Origin: Aquimarina sediminis | Lineage (GTDB): Bacteria; Bacteroidota; Bacteroidia; Flavobacteriales; Flavobacteriaceae | DNA: 64,000 nt | Reading direction: 5' to 3' | NCBI RefSeq assembly: GCF_002895435.1 | Contig: NZ_POYJ01000002.1 | Coordinates: forward strand, 186,001 to 250,000 | Part shown: piece by piece, positions 54,279-62,903 of the stretch | How the letters are laid out: each line of letters starts with the position of its first letter | How positions within the stretch are numbered: position 1 is the stretch's first letter | Position numbers and translations under genes: made by a program | The notes under the pieces: model-generated | Database searches by the model: none | Seen by the model: the letters and a program-made list of their open reading frames with translations, nothing else | What the model was told of the DNA's origin: nothing

Positions 54279-55130
54279 ATGAATACAATATCTATTACAA
54301 AGCCTATTGTCTCAGTAAATTGGTTAGCTGAACATATCGATCATCCTGATCTAATAATTTTGGATGCAACTATCAAAAAAGTAACATCTAATGAAGCTAT
54401 TCAAAACTTAAACCTAAAAATAAAGGGAGCTCGTTTTTTTGATATCAAAAGTACTTTTTCAGATAAAAATACCGATATTCCGAATATGCTTCCGTCGCCA
54501 GAGGATTTTACAGAAGCATCTAGAAAACTAGGTATTAATGCTCGTCATACAATAGTAATTTATGATTCGTTAGGAATCTATTCTGCCCCTAGAGTAAGAT
54601 GGATGTTTAAAACTATGGGGCATCACAATGTTGCCATACTTGATGGCGGATTTCCTGAATGGTATTCGTCTGGATTACCTTGTGAACCAATAAATGACAG
54701 TCAAGAACTATATCCCTATGGAGATTTTAAAGCTACTTATAACCCAACCTTGGTAACTAATTCCAAAAGGGTTCTTACAGAAATAGATAATAAAAACACT
54801 TTAATTCTGGATGCTCGCTCCCCTGGAAGATTTACGGCTACCGAGCCAGAGCCAAGAGCAGATCTTAAAGGAGGTCATATCCCTAATTCCGTAAACATAC
54901 ACTATACAACAGTACTGGAAAATGGTAAAATGAAATCCATTAAAGAAATACAAGAAATCCTAAAGAATTTTAATATTGAAGATAAAAAACTGATCTTTAC
55001 ATGCGGATCAGGAATTACCGCCTGTATCATTATGCTTGCTGCCGAGCTAGCGGGATATCATAATGTATCGGTTTATGATGGTTCCTGGAGTGAATGGGGG
55101 CTACGAGAAGGGTTACCCATCAAATGCTAA
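54279..55130 (+). CDS. Thiosulfate/3-mercaptopyruvate sulfurtransferase
   Basis: 283 aa from the ATG at 54279. Two rhodanese modules: an inactive N-terminal one (SVNWLAEHIDHPDLIILDAT) and a C-terminal one with the active-site Cys in FTCGSGITAC (about residue 240). CGSG(V/I)TA is the loop of the 3-mercaptopyruvate type. Transfers sulfane sulfur in cysteine breakdown or cyanide detoxification. An open frame upstream to 54135 overlaps the SnoaL gene and is rejected. Cytoplasmic. Confidence 0.9.
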   Translation: MNTISITKPIVSVNWLAEHIDHPDLIILDATIKKVTSNEAIQNLNLKIKGARFFDIKSTFSDKNTDIPNMLPSPEDFTEASRKLGINARHTIVIYDSLGIYSAPRVRWMFKTMGHHNVAILDGGFPEWYSSGLPCEPINDSQELYPYGDFKATYNPTLVTNSKRVLTEIDNKNTLILDARSPGRFTATEPEPRADLKGGHIPNSVNIHYTTVLENGKMKSIKEIQEILKNFNIEDKKLIFTCGSGITACIIMLAAELAGYHNVSVYDGSWSEWGLREGLPIKC

Positions 55131-55166
55131 CAAATACAAATCAAAATACCTGCTTAATTTTTTTAT

Positions 55167-56276
55167 ATGAATCATCTCTTTCGATTAACCTTTTTCCTCA
55201 TTTTAATATCTACAGCAAGTCATGCTCAAAAAACACCAAAATTTGGTCTTCAGGACTTCTATAAATACAATTCTGAATTAGAGTATACTGTAGATTCTAT
55301 TTTTAACACTTTAAGCGACAGACAAAAAGTGGCTCAGATGATTATTACTTCTGGAGGAGAGATAGGAAAATCCGAAGCTACAGTAAAAAAATTAGCGATG
55401 CAAGATGTTATTGGAGGTGTAGTGTACTTAAAAGGGCATAAACAAAAGCATACACAAGATATCACTGAATTAAACGCTATTTCTAAAGAAAACAAGACAA
55501 TCCCCCTCCTATTTAGTATGGATGCAGAACCAAGCCTCTTTTCAAAGAGAATAAAAGGAGCCAGAGATGTAGGTAAAACTATTGATATCAAAAATGAGTC
55601 ACAATCAGATTCGGTAGTAAATATTATTAATCGCGAACTTAGAGACATTGGCGTACATCACAACTACGCTCCCGTATTAGATGTTAGTGCCAATAACGAA
55701 GCCATTAAATCCAGAAGCTACGGAAGTAACAAAGAGACTGTGGTTCGTTTGGCAAATCAATTTATAAAATGCACGCAAGAAGGAGGAATCATTGCTACCG
55801 CAAAACATTTTCCTGGTCATGGACTGGTAAAAGGTGATACTCATAAGCAAAGTGTATATATAGATGGTTCTTTACAAGAAGTAGATAACTACAAAAAAAT
55901 TATCGAAGATGGAGTTCTCTCGATTATGATCGCTCATATAACTATAAAAAACAATGATGAGTATGACACCAATGGTATCCCGTCTAGTTGCTCTAAAAAG
56001 ATTGTTACAGGTTTATTAAAAGAAAAAATGGGTTTTAGAGGTATTATCATATCTGACGCCCTTAATATCATGAAAGCAGTTACCATTTTGGACAACGCTC
56101 CGCTTCTAGCCTCCAAAGCAGGTTGCGATTTAATTCTGATGCCTCCTAATGAGGTAAAAACTATTAACTCTATCCTAGCAGCCATGAAAACTGATGCTAT
56201 TTATAAAAAACAAGTATTGCAATCTGTGAAAAAGATTTTGAGATTAAAAGTTTGTGCTGGAGTTATTAAATCTTAG
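55167..56276 (+). CDS. GH3-family glycosidase (NagZ-type beta-N-acetylglucosaminidase)
   Basis: 369 aa. A signal peptide (MNHLFRLTFFLILISTASHA) makes it exported, unlike cytoplasmic NagZ of gammaproteobacteria. GH3 motifs are present: KHFPGHG, then GDTHKQS with the general-acid His-type Asp-Thr-His, and the nucleophile Asp in ISDALNIMKAV. The N-terminal TIM-barrel domain is complete while the C-terminal beta-sandwich of larger GH3 enzymes is absent, as in NagZ. It probably releases N-acetylglucosamine from cell-wall or chitin fragments. Confidence 0.87.
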   Translation: MNHLFRLTFFLILISTASHAQKTPKFGLQDFYKYNSELEYTVDSIFNTLSDRQKVAQMIITSGGEIGKSEATVKKLAMQDVIGGVVYLKGHKQKHTQDITELNAISKENKTIPLLFSMDAEPSLFSKRIKGARDVGKTIDIKNESQSDSVVNIINRELRDIGVHHNYAPVLDVSANNEAIKSRSYGSNKETVVRLANQFIKCTQEGGIIATAKHFPGHGLVKGDTHKQSVYIDGSLQEVDNYKKIIEDGVLSIMIAHITIKNNDEYDTNGIPSSCSKKIVTGLLKEKMGFRGIIISDALNIMKAVTILDNAPLLASKAGCDLILMPPNEVKTINSILAAMKTDAIYKKQVLQSVKKILRLKVCAGVIKS

Positions 56277-56522
56277 TAAAAGTTTGTAATTCCAATGTTT
56301 GACTTATATGCCGAAACTAATATTAGCTCATTATAGACCTATTACATAGCACCCTAAGAGTCTATTTTTCGTATCTGCATTCTTAAATTCCCTAATCTAA
56401 GAATAACAAATAATGTCCTTTCGGTTTTTACAATTTATGAAGTCTTAAACAGAAAACATCTTGTCATCTTATAGCCATAAAATAAATGTATTTTTACACC
56501 TAAAAACTGTAGTTTGGATTAA

Positions 56523-57137
56523 ATGACAAAAATGACAATTGATAAAGACAAATTCACTTCGGAACTCAAATACAAATTTAAAAGCTACGCTCCTATTACA
56601 GATCAATCTTGGCAACTAATTAAATCAATTATCACATTTCGAACTTTAGAAAAAGACGAAACCCTTTTAAGAAATGGTCAGATAGCCAAAAACGTTTATT
56701 TTATATGTAAAGGTGCATTAAGAGCTTACTTTACAGATGATCAAGGAAATATTTATAACAAAAATCTTTTTCTTGAAGGTGACTTAGCTGGATCAACAGT
56801 CTCTTATCTTTTACAGTCTCCTTCTAATTTTACACTAGAGGCAATAGAAGAATCTATACTTATCAGTCTTAATTACGAAAAATACAGAGATCTTATAAAC
56901 TCTAATACAGATTTAAAAGAGTATTATATCGCTTACTTAGAAAATAACTGGGTTATCGCAAAAGAACAACGAGAGATCTCTATAGTAATGGAAAATGCTA
57001 CCAAAAGATACCTTAAACTTCTTGCGAAACACCCTAATATGGATCAAAGAATACCTCAGCTACATATTGCTTCTCACCTAGGAATTACACCTACTCAGTT
57101 AAGTAGAATCAAAAAAGAATTAAAGAAAAACTCCTGA
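56523..57137 (+). CDS. Crp/Fnr-family transcription regulator
   Basis: 204 aa. An N-terminal cyclic-nucleotide-binding-like domain (about 20-135, KDETLLRNGQIAKNVYFICK) and a C-terminal winged helix (HIASHLGITPTQLSRIKKEL). Such flavobacterial regulators usually sense an unknown ligand; no Cys cluster for an iron-sulfur centre is present. The adjacent genes for nitroreductase, YdcZ-type transporter and acetyltransferase, 73 bp downstream, are likely targets, in analogy to local regulators. Confidence 0.87.
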   Translation: MTKMTIDKDKFTSELKYKFKSYAPITDQSWQLIKSIITFRTLEKDETLLRNGQIAKNVYFICKGALRAYFTDDQGNIYNKNLFLEGDLAGSTVSYLLQSPSNFTLEAIEESILISLNYEKYRDLINSNTDLKEYYIAYLENNWVIAKEQREISIVMENATKRYLKLLAKHPNMDQRIPQLHIASHLGITPTQLSRIKKELKKNS

Positions 57138-57210
57138 ATCAACATATGTAAATGCACAGGCGAACTCTTCGCTATACTTTTGCTATATCAATAAACATTA
57201 AAAGAGTATC

Positions 57211-57840
57211 ATGCATTTATTAAACGATTTAAAATGGCGATATGCCACTAAACATTTCGATTCATCAAAAAAGGTTTCTCCAGAGAACCTTTCCAAACTA
57301 AAGCAGGCTATACAGCTATCTGTATCTTCATATGGACTACAACCATACAAGGTTTTAATTATAGAGAATAAAGAAATACGAAAACAATTGCAAGCTGCCT
57401 CCTGGGGACAAAACCAAATCATCGATGCTTCTCATCTTTTAGTATTTTGTAATTACAACAGCGTAAATAACAAACATGTAGAAGACTACATTAAATTGGC
57501 ATCGAAGCTGCAAGAGTCAAATATTGATAGCCTTAATAATTATGGTGATTTTATTAAACAAAAAATCTCCGAAATATCCCCGAAAGAGAATTACCACTGG
57601 GCATATCGACAAACCTACTTAGCACTAAGTAATCTAATTAATGCATGTGCAGCACTAAAAATAGATGCTTGCCCGATGGAAGGATTCGAAAATGAAAAAT
57701 ACAACGATATTCTTGATCTCTCAAAAGCAAACTTAAACGCCGCAGTCATTGCAACTATAGGATACAGATCTGAAAAAGATAAGGCACAATATCGCCAAAA
57801 GGTAAGAAAACCTTTTAATCAGTTATTCGAAGTAATATGA
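57211..57840 (+). CDS. Nitroreductase-family NAD(P)H oxidoreductase
   Basis: 209 aa. FMN-binding nitroreductase fold of the NfsB group: LKWRYATKHFDSSKKVSP binds FMN, SYGLQPYKVLIIENKEIRKQ follows, and ALKIDACPMEGFE and IATIGYRSEKDKAQ sit near the C-terminus. Reduces nitroaromatics, quinones or flavins. It overlaps the transporter start by 4 bases (ATGA), so the three genes 57211-59026 form one unit. Confidence 0.92.
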   Translation: MHLLNDLKWRYATKHFDSSKKVSPENLSKLKQAIQLSVSSYGLQPYKVLIIENKEIRKQLQAASWGQNQIIDASHLLVFCNYNSVNNKHVEDYIKLASKLQESNIDSLNNYGDFIKQKISEISPKENYHWAYRQTYLALSNLINACAALKIDACPMEGFENEKYNDILDLSKANLNAAVIATIGYRSEKDKAQYRQKVRKPFNQLFEVI

Positions 57841-58286
57841 ATCAATACGTATTATCTGGTTTAGCAATTATTGGAGGTATGTTTTTAGCAGCCCAAGGCG
57901 GGCTAAACTCTAATCTTGGAGTCTTACTAAAAAACCCTTTATTAGCATCTGTAGTCGCTTTTTTCTGTAGTACAGTGTTTGCTCTTATTTTTGTTTTATT
58001 TAGCTCCAAAAACTCGCCAAACTGGCTAGAAATAAAGCAAATCCCAGTTTACTTATGGTTTACAGGAGGTTTATTTAGTGTACTGGGAATTAGCCTCTAT
58101 TACTATACTATTCCAAAATTAGGAATATCTACAATGATCTCTCTTGGGCTATTTGGTCAACTTATATTTTCTGTAATAGCGGGGCACTTTGGGTGGTTAA
58201 ATTTACCAACAGAACCGATAACAATAAAAAGAACAATAGGGCTAATCACAATGATGGTAGGAATTCTATTAATCAATATAAAATGA
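57837..58286 (+). CDS. YdcZ/DUF606-type DMT transporter
   Basis: 149 aa with five hydrophobic segments (QYVLSGLAIIGGMFLAAQGG, then LASVVAFFCSTVFALIFVLF, YLWFTGGLFSVLGISLYYYT and so on). Matches the DUF606/YdcZ half-size DMT transporters, which probably dimerise. Substrate unknown. Overlaps both neighbours by ATGA, which indicates coupled translation. Confidence 0.88.
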   Translation: MNQYVLSGLAIIGGMFLAAQGGLNSNLGVLLKNPLLASVVAFFCSTVFALIFVLFSSKNSPNWLEIKQIPVYLWFTGGLFSVLGISLYYYTIPKLGISTMISLGLFGQLIFSVIAGHFGWLNLPTEPITIKRTIGLITMMVGILLINIK

Positions 58287-59026
58287 AACAAGAAATCAAT
58301 CTAATACATGCCAATATAGACAACCTAACTTCACTATGGAAAATAGCAGCTACGACTTATCAGTCTTATTACTCTAACTCCAAATTAAGTTATGGTTGGG
58401 TCAAAACTTCAGACTGGCCTAATAGATTATGGTTTAATCAAGATATTACTCCAGAAATTATAACCTCTGCCAAAGAAAAACTAGCATCAAGCCCTGTGCC
58501 CCTAACTGTACCATATTGGGATATTTATAAAAGTAAATCAAATCAAATTTTAGAAAAAAATGGTTTTAAAACATCATTTGAGCAAATAGGCATGTCTTTA
58601 AAACTAAAAAAACCTTTTGATAAGCAATATGACTTGAATATTCAACAGGTTTCTAATCGTAATGAAGCTACTCAATGGTCAGAAATATTTGAACAGTCAT
58701 TTGGGTATCGTATCCACCCAGATATCCTATTAAAAACAAAATCAAGCATTTTCTATTACTTAGCCTATAATCAAGGACAAGCTGTAGGTACGGCAGTACT
58801 ACATAAAACCAATGATATTATTGGCGTTCATTCGGTGGGTATACCTCCTCAAATGAGGAGAAAAGGTTTTGCCGCTCAACTAATGAAGTTACTCATAAAT
58901 CATGCTATTAAAAATGGTAATAGTTACATGACACTACAGGCATCTGATATGGGAAAAAACTTATATTTAAAACTAGGGTTTGAAGAACAGTTTATAATAA
59001 AAAATTATGTTTTGCAAGACCAATAG
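58283..59026 (+). CDS. GNAT-family N-acetyltransferase
   Basis: 247 aa from the ATG at 58283; the longer upstream frame overlaps the transporter gene. The C-terminal half shows the acetyl-CoA motif with VHSVGIPPQMRRKGFAAQLM and the terminal LKLGFEEQFIIKNY strand. The N-terminal half may form a second, degenerate GNAT module (YWDIYKSKSNQILEKNGF). Transfers acetyl from acetyl-CoA to an unknown amine, perhaps for resistance or detoxification together with the nitroreductase and exporter-like gene. Confidence 0.82.
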   Translation: MKQEINLIHANIDNLTSLWKIAATTYQSYYSNSKLSYGWVKTSDWPNRLWFNQDITPEIITSAKEKLASSPVPLTVPYWDIYKSKSNQILEKNGFKTSFEQIGMSLKLKKPFDKQYDLNIQQVSNRNEATQWSEIFEQSFGYRIHPDILLKTKSSIFYYLAYNQGQAVGTAVLHKTNDIIGVHSVGIPPQMRRKGFAAQLMKLLINHAIKNGNSYMTLQASDMGKNLYLKLGFEEQFIIKNYVLQDQ

Positions 59027-59134
59027 CTCAATCACTATTATCTATCGATAGGCAAACATACTAATATCAAAATTATGTAGTTTTAGACTCACCATTATAT
59101 ATACAAAACATTAATTTTTTTATTGACTTTTGCT

Positions 59135-59680
59135 ATGCGAAATATTCAATTGTTTATAGGGCTACTATTTATTTCTTTTATAGGTACATCTCAAAATACC
59201 AATGAAATAATATTAAAAATAAGATCTGAATTTCAACGCATTAACTCACTTAATCAGCTTGAAAAAATAGAATTAGATAATGAAGATTTTATGAATGAGT
59301 TATATGGTCATACTACTGATTCTGGTGGTCAACTCATCGGATATTTTGAGAATGGTCAATTGGTAAAGTATACAGAGTGGATAGGGCTTCATCATGGGTA
59401 CTTTACAACAGAGTATTACTTTAAAAACAACAAACTGTTTTTTGTATACGACCAGGAAAAAATGTTTAAAAGTGTTTATGATGAATCTGGAGAGTGGATG
59501 AATTTTGATACCTCATTAGAACCAGAGACCATATTTGAAGGGCGATACTATTTTGATAATACAAAGCTCATAAAAAAGCTTACCAAAGGTAGTCATTTAT
59601 CTAACAGAGGTTATGAGCTATCAAAAATATTGGAACACAGCAACCTAGCAAGTAAAATCTTAAAATCAACAAAAAAGTAA
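59135..59680 (+). CDS. Hypothetical exported protein
   Basis: 181 aa from the ATG at 59135; an earlier TTG at 59123 adds four residues and is not preferred. A signal peptide (MRNIQLFIGLLFISFIGTSQ) precedes a small domain with ENGQLVKYTEWIGLHHGYFT and FDNTKLIKKLTKGS. Tyr/Phe-rich and probably periplasmic. The family is not recognised. It stands alone with 108 bp upstream. Confidence 0.6.
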   Translation: MRNIQLFIGLLFISFIGTSQNTNEIILKIRSEFQRINSLNQLEKIELDNEDFMNELYGHTTDSGGQLIGYFENGQLVKYTEWIGLHHGYFTTEYYFKNNKLFFVYDQEKMFKSVYDESGEWMNFDTSLEPETIFEGRYYFDNTKLIKKLTKGSHLSNRGYELSKILEHSNLASKILKSTKK

Positions 59681-59746
59681 TTTTTTTCCCAAAAACATAG
59701 GATTCTCTAAAACAAATAATTTTGTGATTTTGTGATTTCAAAAAAC

Positions 59747-60097
59747 CTATTCTCTTTTCAATTTTTCATCATTTAATCTGATTCTTAGTGCAATGTAAAA
59801 ATCAAAAGCTAGAACATTTACACCTGTATAATCTTTTAGATTTACTCTTAAAACATAGGAATCTAATATCTCATAATACCATTGCCACAGAACATCTGTT
59901 CTGTTATTAAATCCCATTAGTGATAAAATAGCTGTACCGAGCTCAACACTAAAAAAGGAAGTATCAAACCCTATTTCACTCAATTGATTAATAAATTTGG
60001 TACCCAACAATTCGTTTCTGATCAAAAACAGGATCAAATCCTGATCTGATGACAATTTAAAGGACGGAAAATTTTGAAGCTCTATCTCTATTTTCAT
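59747..60097 (-). CDS. Hypothetical small protein
   Basis: 116 aa, no signal peptide, mostly helical with acidic and aromatic residues (VELGTAILSLMGFNNRTDV, then VLWQWYYEILDSYVL). No family recognised. Next to the small regulator patch and possibly part of a mobile or plastic segment. Confidence 0.5.
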   Translation of the reverse strand: MKIEIELQNFPSFKLSSDQDLILFLIRNELLGTKFINQLSEIGFDTSFFSVELGTAILSLMGFNNRTDVLWQWYYEILDSYVLRVNLKDYTGVNVLAFDFYIALRIRLNDEKLKRE

Positions 60098-60264
60098 CTG
60101 TTGTTATTTTATTTCTTTTAATTTTTAGATAAAATTAGCGTAGTTCCCGGCCTTTGCTAAAACATGCCTTTTGATAAAAAAATGCATGCCAAGTGCTACC
60201 TTCATAAAAGAAGCGGGTATAGTATAGAATGATTAGATCAAACTAATAAAATCGTTTAGTAATT

Positions 60265-60292
60265 AGGATTGTTGGGTAGGATACACAATCCT
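60265..60292 (+). terminator. Hairpin with T-rich tail, orphan
   Basis: AGGATTGT pairs with ACAATCCT across a 12-base loop, followed on the plus strand by a T-rich stretch. No plus-strand gene ends here, so it may terminate an unannotated RNA from 60098-60260, or be fortuitous. Confidence 0.35.
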
Positions 60293-60337
60293 CTTTTATT
60301 TTTCAATGTATTAAGCCCAAAAATGACTTATTTTATA

Positions 60338-60643
60338 TTATTTTTTTAATGTTCTGCGATATTCTGCTTTTTCTTCGGCTACTTTAAGTACTTCTGCAGA
60401 GCAACCCAAGTCATAAATATGTTTGGCAAGCTGATCACTTTTATATTCATCGCGTAATTCTTCTACTCTTAGGTCAAAAATCGCTGCCAATTTAGAGAGC
60501 TTTCTTTTATCAAAATCACGTTTTCCATTTTCCATTTTACTCAAGTTTGCAAAATCCATTTTCAATAGAGCTGCTAACTCGATCAATGTAAGTCCTTTCT
60601 CTTTCCTTAGTAATTTGATATATTCTCCAAAAGTTTCTCTCAT
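60338..60643 (-). CDS. XRE-family small HTH regulator
   Basis: 101 aa from the ATG at 60643. Helix-turn-helix at about residues 14-57 (KGLTLIELAALLKMDFANLSKM then ENGKRDF). The C-terminal helical tail (about 70-101) suits dimerisation. Its start is 1 base from a perfect 25-bp palindrome (60645-60669) that covers the promoter and leader, so autorepression is likely. It could be an orphan antitoxin or a phage-type repressor. The TTG further upstream is not needed. Confidence 0.85.
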   Translation of the reverse strand: MRETFGEYIKLLRKEKGLTLIELAALLKMDFANLSKMENGKRDFDKRKLSKLAAIFDLRVEELRDEYKSDQLAKHIYDLGCSAEVLKVAEEKAEYRRTLKK

Positions 60644-60644
60644 C

Positions 60645-60669
60645 AAATTTGTCAATCTTTGACAAATTT
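60645..60669. promoter_or_regulatory. Perfect 25-bp palindromic operator with overlapping -7 box
   Basis: AAATTTGTCAA, a 3-base centre TCT and then TTGACAAATTT. On the minus strand TAAATTTG at 60663-60670 is an exact TAnnTTTG -7 box lying within the right arm. The site ends one base before the regulator start codon. A repressor bound here would block RNA polymerase and perhaps the ribosome. Confidence 0.7.
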
Positions 60670-60732
60670 ACTCTTTTTTTTAATGCCATCATAATAATCT
60701 GTTTCATTTAAAAAAACAGATCCCTAATCATA

Positions 60733-60927
60733 TTAAGAATTTAACGACACACTTTGTCTATTCAAATAATGTAATAGTCTATATGTTGTTTTTATATGAC
60801 TCATTAATACCTCATCACAATCATTTAATTCTATTGTACTTAAAACACCTAGAACACCTTGTTGATATATTTTTAATTCCTCCTCTTTAGAAAGAGAAAC
60901 AATTAACTGTTTTTTTTGATCGATCAT
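60733..60927 (-). CDS. Small hypothetical protein
   Basis: 64 aa. Predominantly helical with KKQLIVSLSKEEELKIYQQG at the N-terminus and SHIKTTYRLLHYLNRQSV near the end. No HTH of its own recognised. It lies 63 bp upstream of the palindrome on the same strand as the XRE regulator and may be transcribed with it. Confidence 0.4.
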   Translation of the reverse strand: MIDQKKQLIVSLSKEEELKIYQQGVLGVLSTIELNDCDEVLMSHIKTTYRLLHYLNRQSVSLNS

Positions 60928-61055
60928 TTCTAAAAATGTAGATTATATACACAATATTACCTAAAATCGGTATTCTATCAAAATTTCATGTATAAAATTA
61001 TTCTTTTTATACTCTTTTTTTATATTTATGTACAGATTTACATGATAAATATATA

Positions 61056-61280
61056 ATGACGAAACTTGGAAAATACCTAGATAAAAGATCCATAAATAAA
61101 GCTAGTGTTTCTAGAAAAACTGGTATTAATACAAATAGACTAAGCGAACTCTCCAAAAACTCTTCTACAAAACTTAAAGCAGATGAGCTTTATTTGATTG
61201 CTTTAGCAATCGAAGTAAACCCATGCGAACTTCTGGAGTACGTATGTGGGGATCTACAATTAAAAAAACAACATACTTAA
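61056..61280 (+). CDS. Small XRE/Cro-type HTH protein
   Basis: 74 aa. HTH spans about residues 14-63: KASVSRKTGINTNRLSELSK and then ADELYLIALAIEVNPCELL. Like a compact Cro-type repressor, with almost no tail. Divergent from the 64-aa gene (intergenic 128 bp). No toxin gene beside it. Confidence 0.78.
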   Translation: MTKLGKYLDKRSINKASVSRKTGINTNRLSELSKNSSTKLKADELYLIALAIEVNPCELLEYVCGDLQLKKQHT

Positions 61281-61444
61281 AACTCACCACTAGTAACCCA
61301 CTTACCAAGGCTCTTCTTTTTTTCACTATTGGATAAAAGTAACAAAAATAAGTCAACAATACACATTATAATAAACATATTTTTATATGTAATATAAAAT
61401 ATAGACATGTCTCAAATTTGTTTTTTCTCATTAGATTAAGAAAG

Positions 61445-61705
61445 ATGGCATCAAAAAAAGAAGAATCAAAAAAGCAACCACTAGATCCAATGATCCAAAA
61501 GATTGCAGACAAATTAAAGCAACTGCGTATTGATTCTGGTCATACAAGCTATGAAACCTTTGCCTGGGAACACGGTATTGGTCGTATGCAATACTGGAAA
61601 ATGGAAAAAGGGTCAAATTTTACTATGAAAAGTCTATTACGGATTCTTCGCGCTCACAAAATAAGCTTGGCTGATTTCTTCAAAGATTTTGAAAGTTATA
61701 ATTAG
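61445..61705 (+). CDS. Small XRE-type HTH protein
   Basis: 86 aa from the ATG at 61445. A Lys-rich N-terminus (MASKKEESKKQPLDP) precedes an HTH (about 20-66, KLKQLRIDSGHTSYETFAW) and ends in a helix with KISLADFFKDF. Third compact HTH gene within 1.4 kb. Its relationship to the others is in fold only; the sequences are not close. Confidence 0.75.
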   Translation: MASKKEESKKQPLDPMIQKIADKLKQLRIDSGHTSYETFAWEHGIGRMQYWKMEKGSNFTMKSLLRILRAHKISLADFFKDFESYN

Positions 61706-61825
61706 TGAAACAAAAGAATATCTTCTAATTTACAATCGAGCACCTCAAGATATACTATTAAACTTTAGTCTTCTTAAGACCTATGATTGTCCAAAATTAA
61801 CAAACACACCACTTAGCACTACTAC

Positions 61826-61833
61826 TACTTTTG
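61826..61833 (+). promoter_or_regulatory. Possible -7 box before the 57-aa/hydroxylase pair
   Basis: TACTTTTG matches TAnnTTTG, 17 bp before the ATG at 61851. No -33 TTTG at the proper distance, so it is a weak call. Confidence 0.35.
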
Positions 61834-61850
61834 TTGTATAAACAAAATGT

Positions 61851-62024
61851 ATGAGTAATCTTACTTTTCAAAAACACTGGTATTTAGGGATTTTAGGATT
61901 TATTGGATTCTATACTATTCAGGATGTAATTAATTTTATCGAGGGTCAAGGCTCTCTTTGGGGGGCATTAAGTTTATTCTGGTTTCTCTGGTTTCAATAT
62001 TTCATACCACAAAAAAGACAATAA
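61851..62024 (+). CDS. 57-aa membrane protein upstream of the hydroxylase
   Basis: MSNLTFQKHW followed by two hydrophobic parts (LGILGFIGFYTI and SLFWFLWFQYFIP). TAA at 62022, two bases before the hydroxylase ATG at 62027. The pattern FLGFxG-like with WFLWF resembles DUF3796-type small membrane proteins, which I recall only in outline. The spacing suggests translational coupling. Confidence 0.6.
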   Translation: MSNLTFQKHWYLGILGFIGFYTIQDVINFIEGQGSLWGALSLFWFLWFQYFIPQKRQ

Positions 62025-62026
62025 AA

Positions 62027-62902
62027 ATGAATTTAGAAGAAATTATTTTCCTTTTCCAGACTTCAGAAATACTTACCTATGTCTCGTATTTCTTTATTAT
62101 CAATATTACACTTATCTCTTTTGAAATCTGTCTTGATTTTTTTACCAAAAAAGAGCGAAGATGGAAAGACACCGGAGCCAATGTGGTCATTTTTTTTCTT
62201 GGGCAATTAATAGAAAAAACTGCGTTTGGATCTATTGGCATTATTTGCTTACTACCTTTTTATCATTTGTCTCCTTTTGATATCTCCATGAATGGTTGGA
62301 CTTGGGCATTAAGTCTTCTTGCAGCAGATTTTACATATTATTGGATGCATAGACTAGAACACGAGCATCGCATTTTATGGGCTAATCATAGTGTACATCA
62401 CTCCTCAGAGGATTATAATCTTACCGTAGCAATGCGATTAAGTATTATAGAGAGTGCTATAGAATGGATTTTTCTTATCCCGATGGTATTGATAGGGTTC
62501 AACCCATTTCAAACCATAATCTCATTAGTATTTATTGCTCAATATCAAACATGGATTCATACCGAAAGAATTGTAAAACTTGGATGGCTAGATGAAATCT
62601 TTAACACCCCTTCTGTGCACAGAGTACATCATGGTTCTAATCAAAAGTATCTGGATAAAAACTACGGTGGTTTTCTCATTATTTGGGACAAACTGTTTGA
62701 GACCTTTCAGAGAGAAGAAGAAAAGGTTGTCTATGGATTAACCAAAAATGTTAACTCCAATAACCCAATTACCATCAATTTTATCGAATATAAAAATATA
62801 TGGAAAGATGTTAAGCAATGTAAATCCTGGCATGATCGGTTAAGAATCATATTTGGCAGCCTTATCTGGAGACCAGCATATTTCAAACAAAAAAATGAAT
62901 AG
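62027..62902 (+). CDS. Sterol desaturase/fatty acid hydroxylase family protein
   Basis: 291 aa from the ATG at 62027. Four membrane segments (about residues 19-37, 55-78, 90-106, 145-175). The di-iron histidine boxes are present: HRLEH, HSVHH and HRVHH with the RVHHGSNQKYLDKNYGG end. An oxygenase of the integral-membrane hydroxylase family acting on lipid chains or sterol-like terpenes. The longer frame to 61958 overlaps the 57-aa gene. Its stop abuts the Sel1-repeat gene convergently. Confidence 0.88.
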   Translation: MNLEEIIFLFQTSEILTYVSYFFIINITLISFEICLDFFTKKERRWKDTGANVVIFFLGQLIEKTAFGSIGIICLLPFYHLSPFDISMNGWTWALSLLAADFTYYWMHRLEHEHRILWANHSVHHSSEDYNLTVAMRLSIIESAIEWIFLIPMVLIGFNPFQTIISLVFIAQYQTWIHTERIVKLGWLDEIFNTPSVHRVHHGSNQKYLDKNYGGFLIIWDKLFETFQREEEKVVYGLTKNVNSNNPITINFIEYKNIWKDVKQCKSWHDRLRIIFGSLIWRPAYFKQKNE

Positions 62903-62903
62903 A

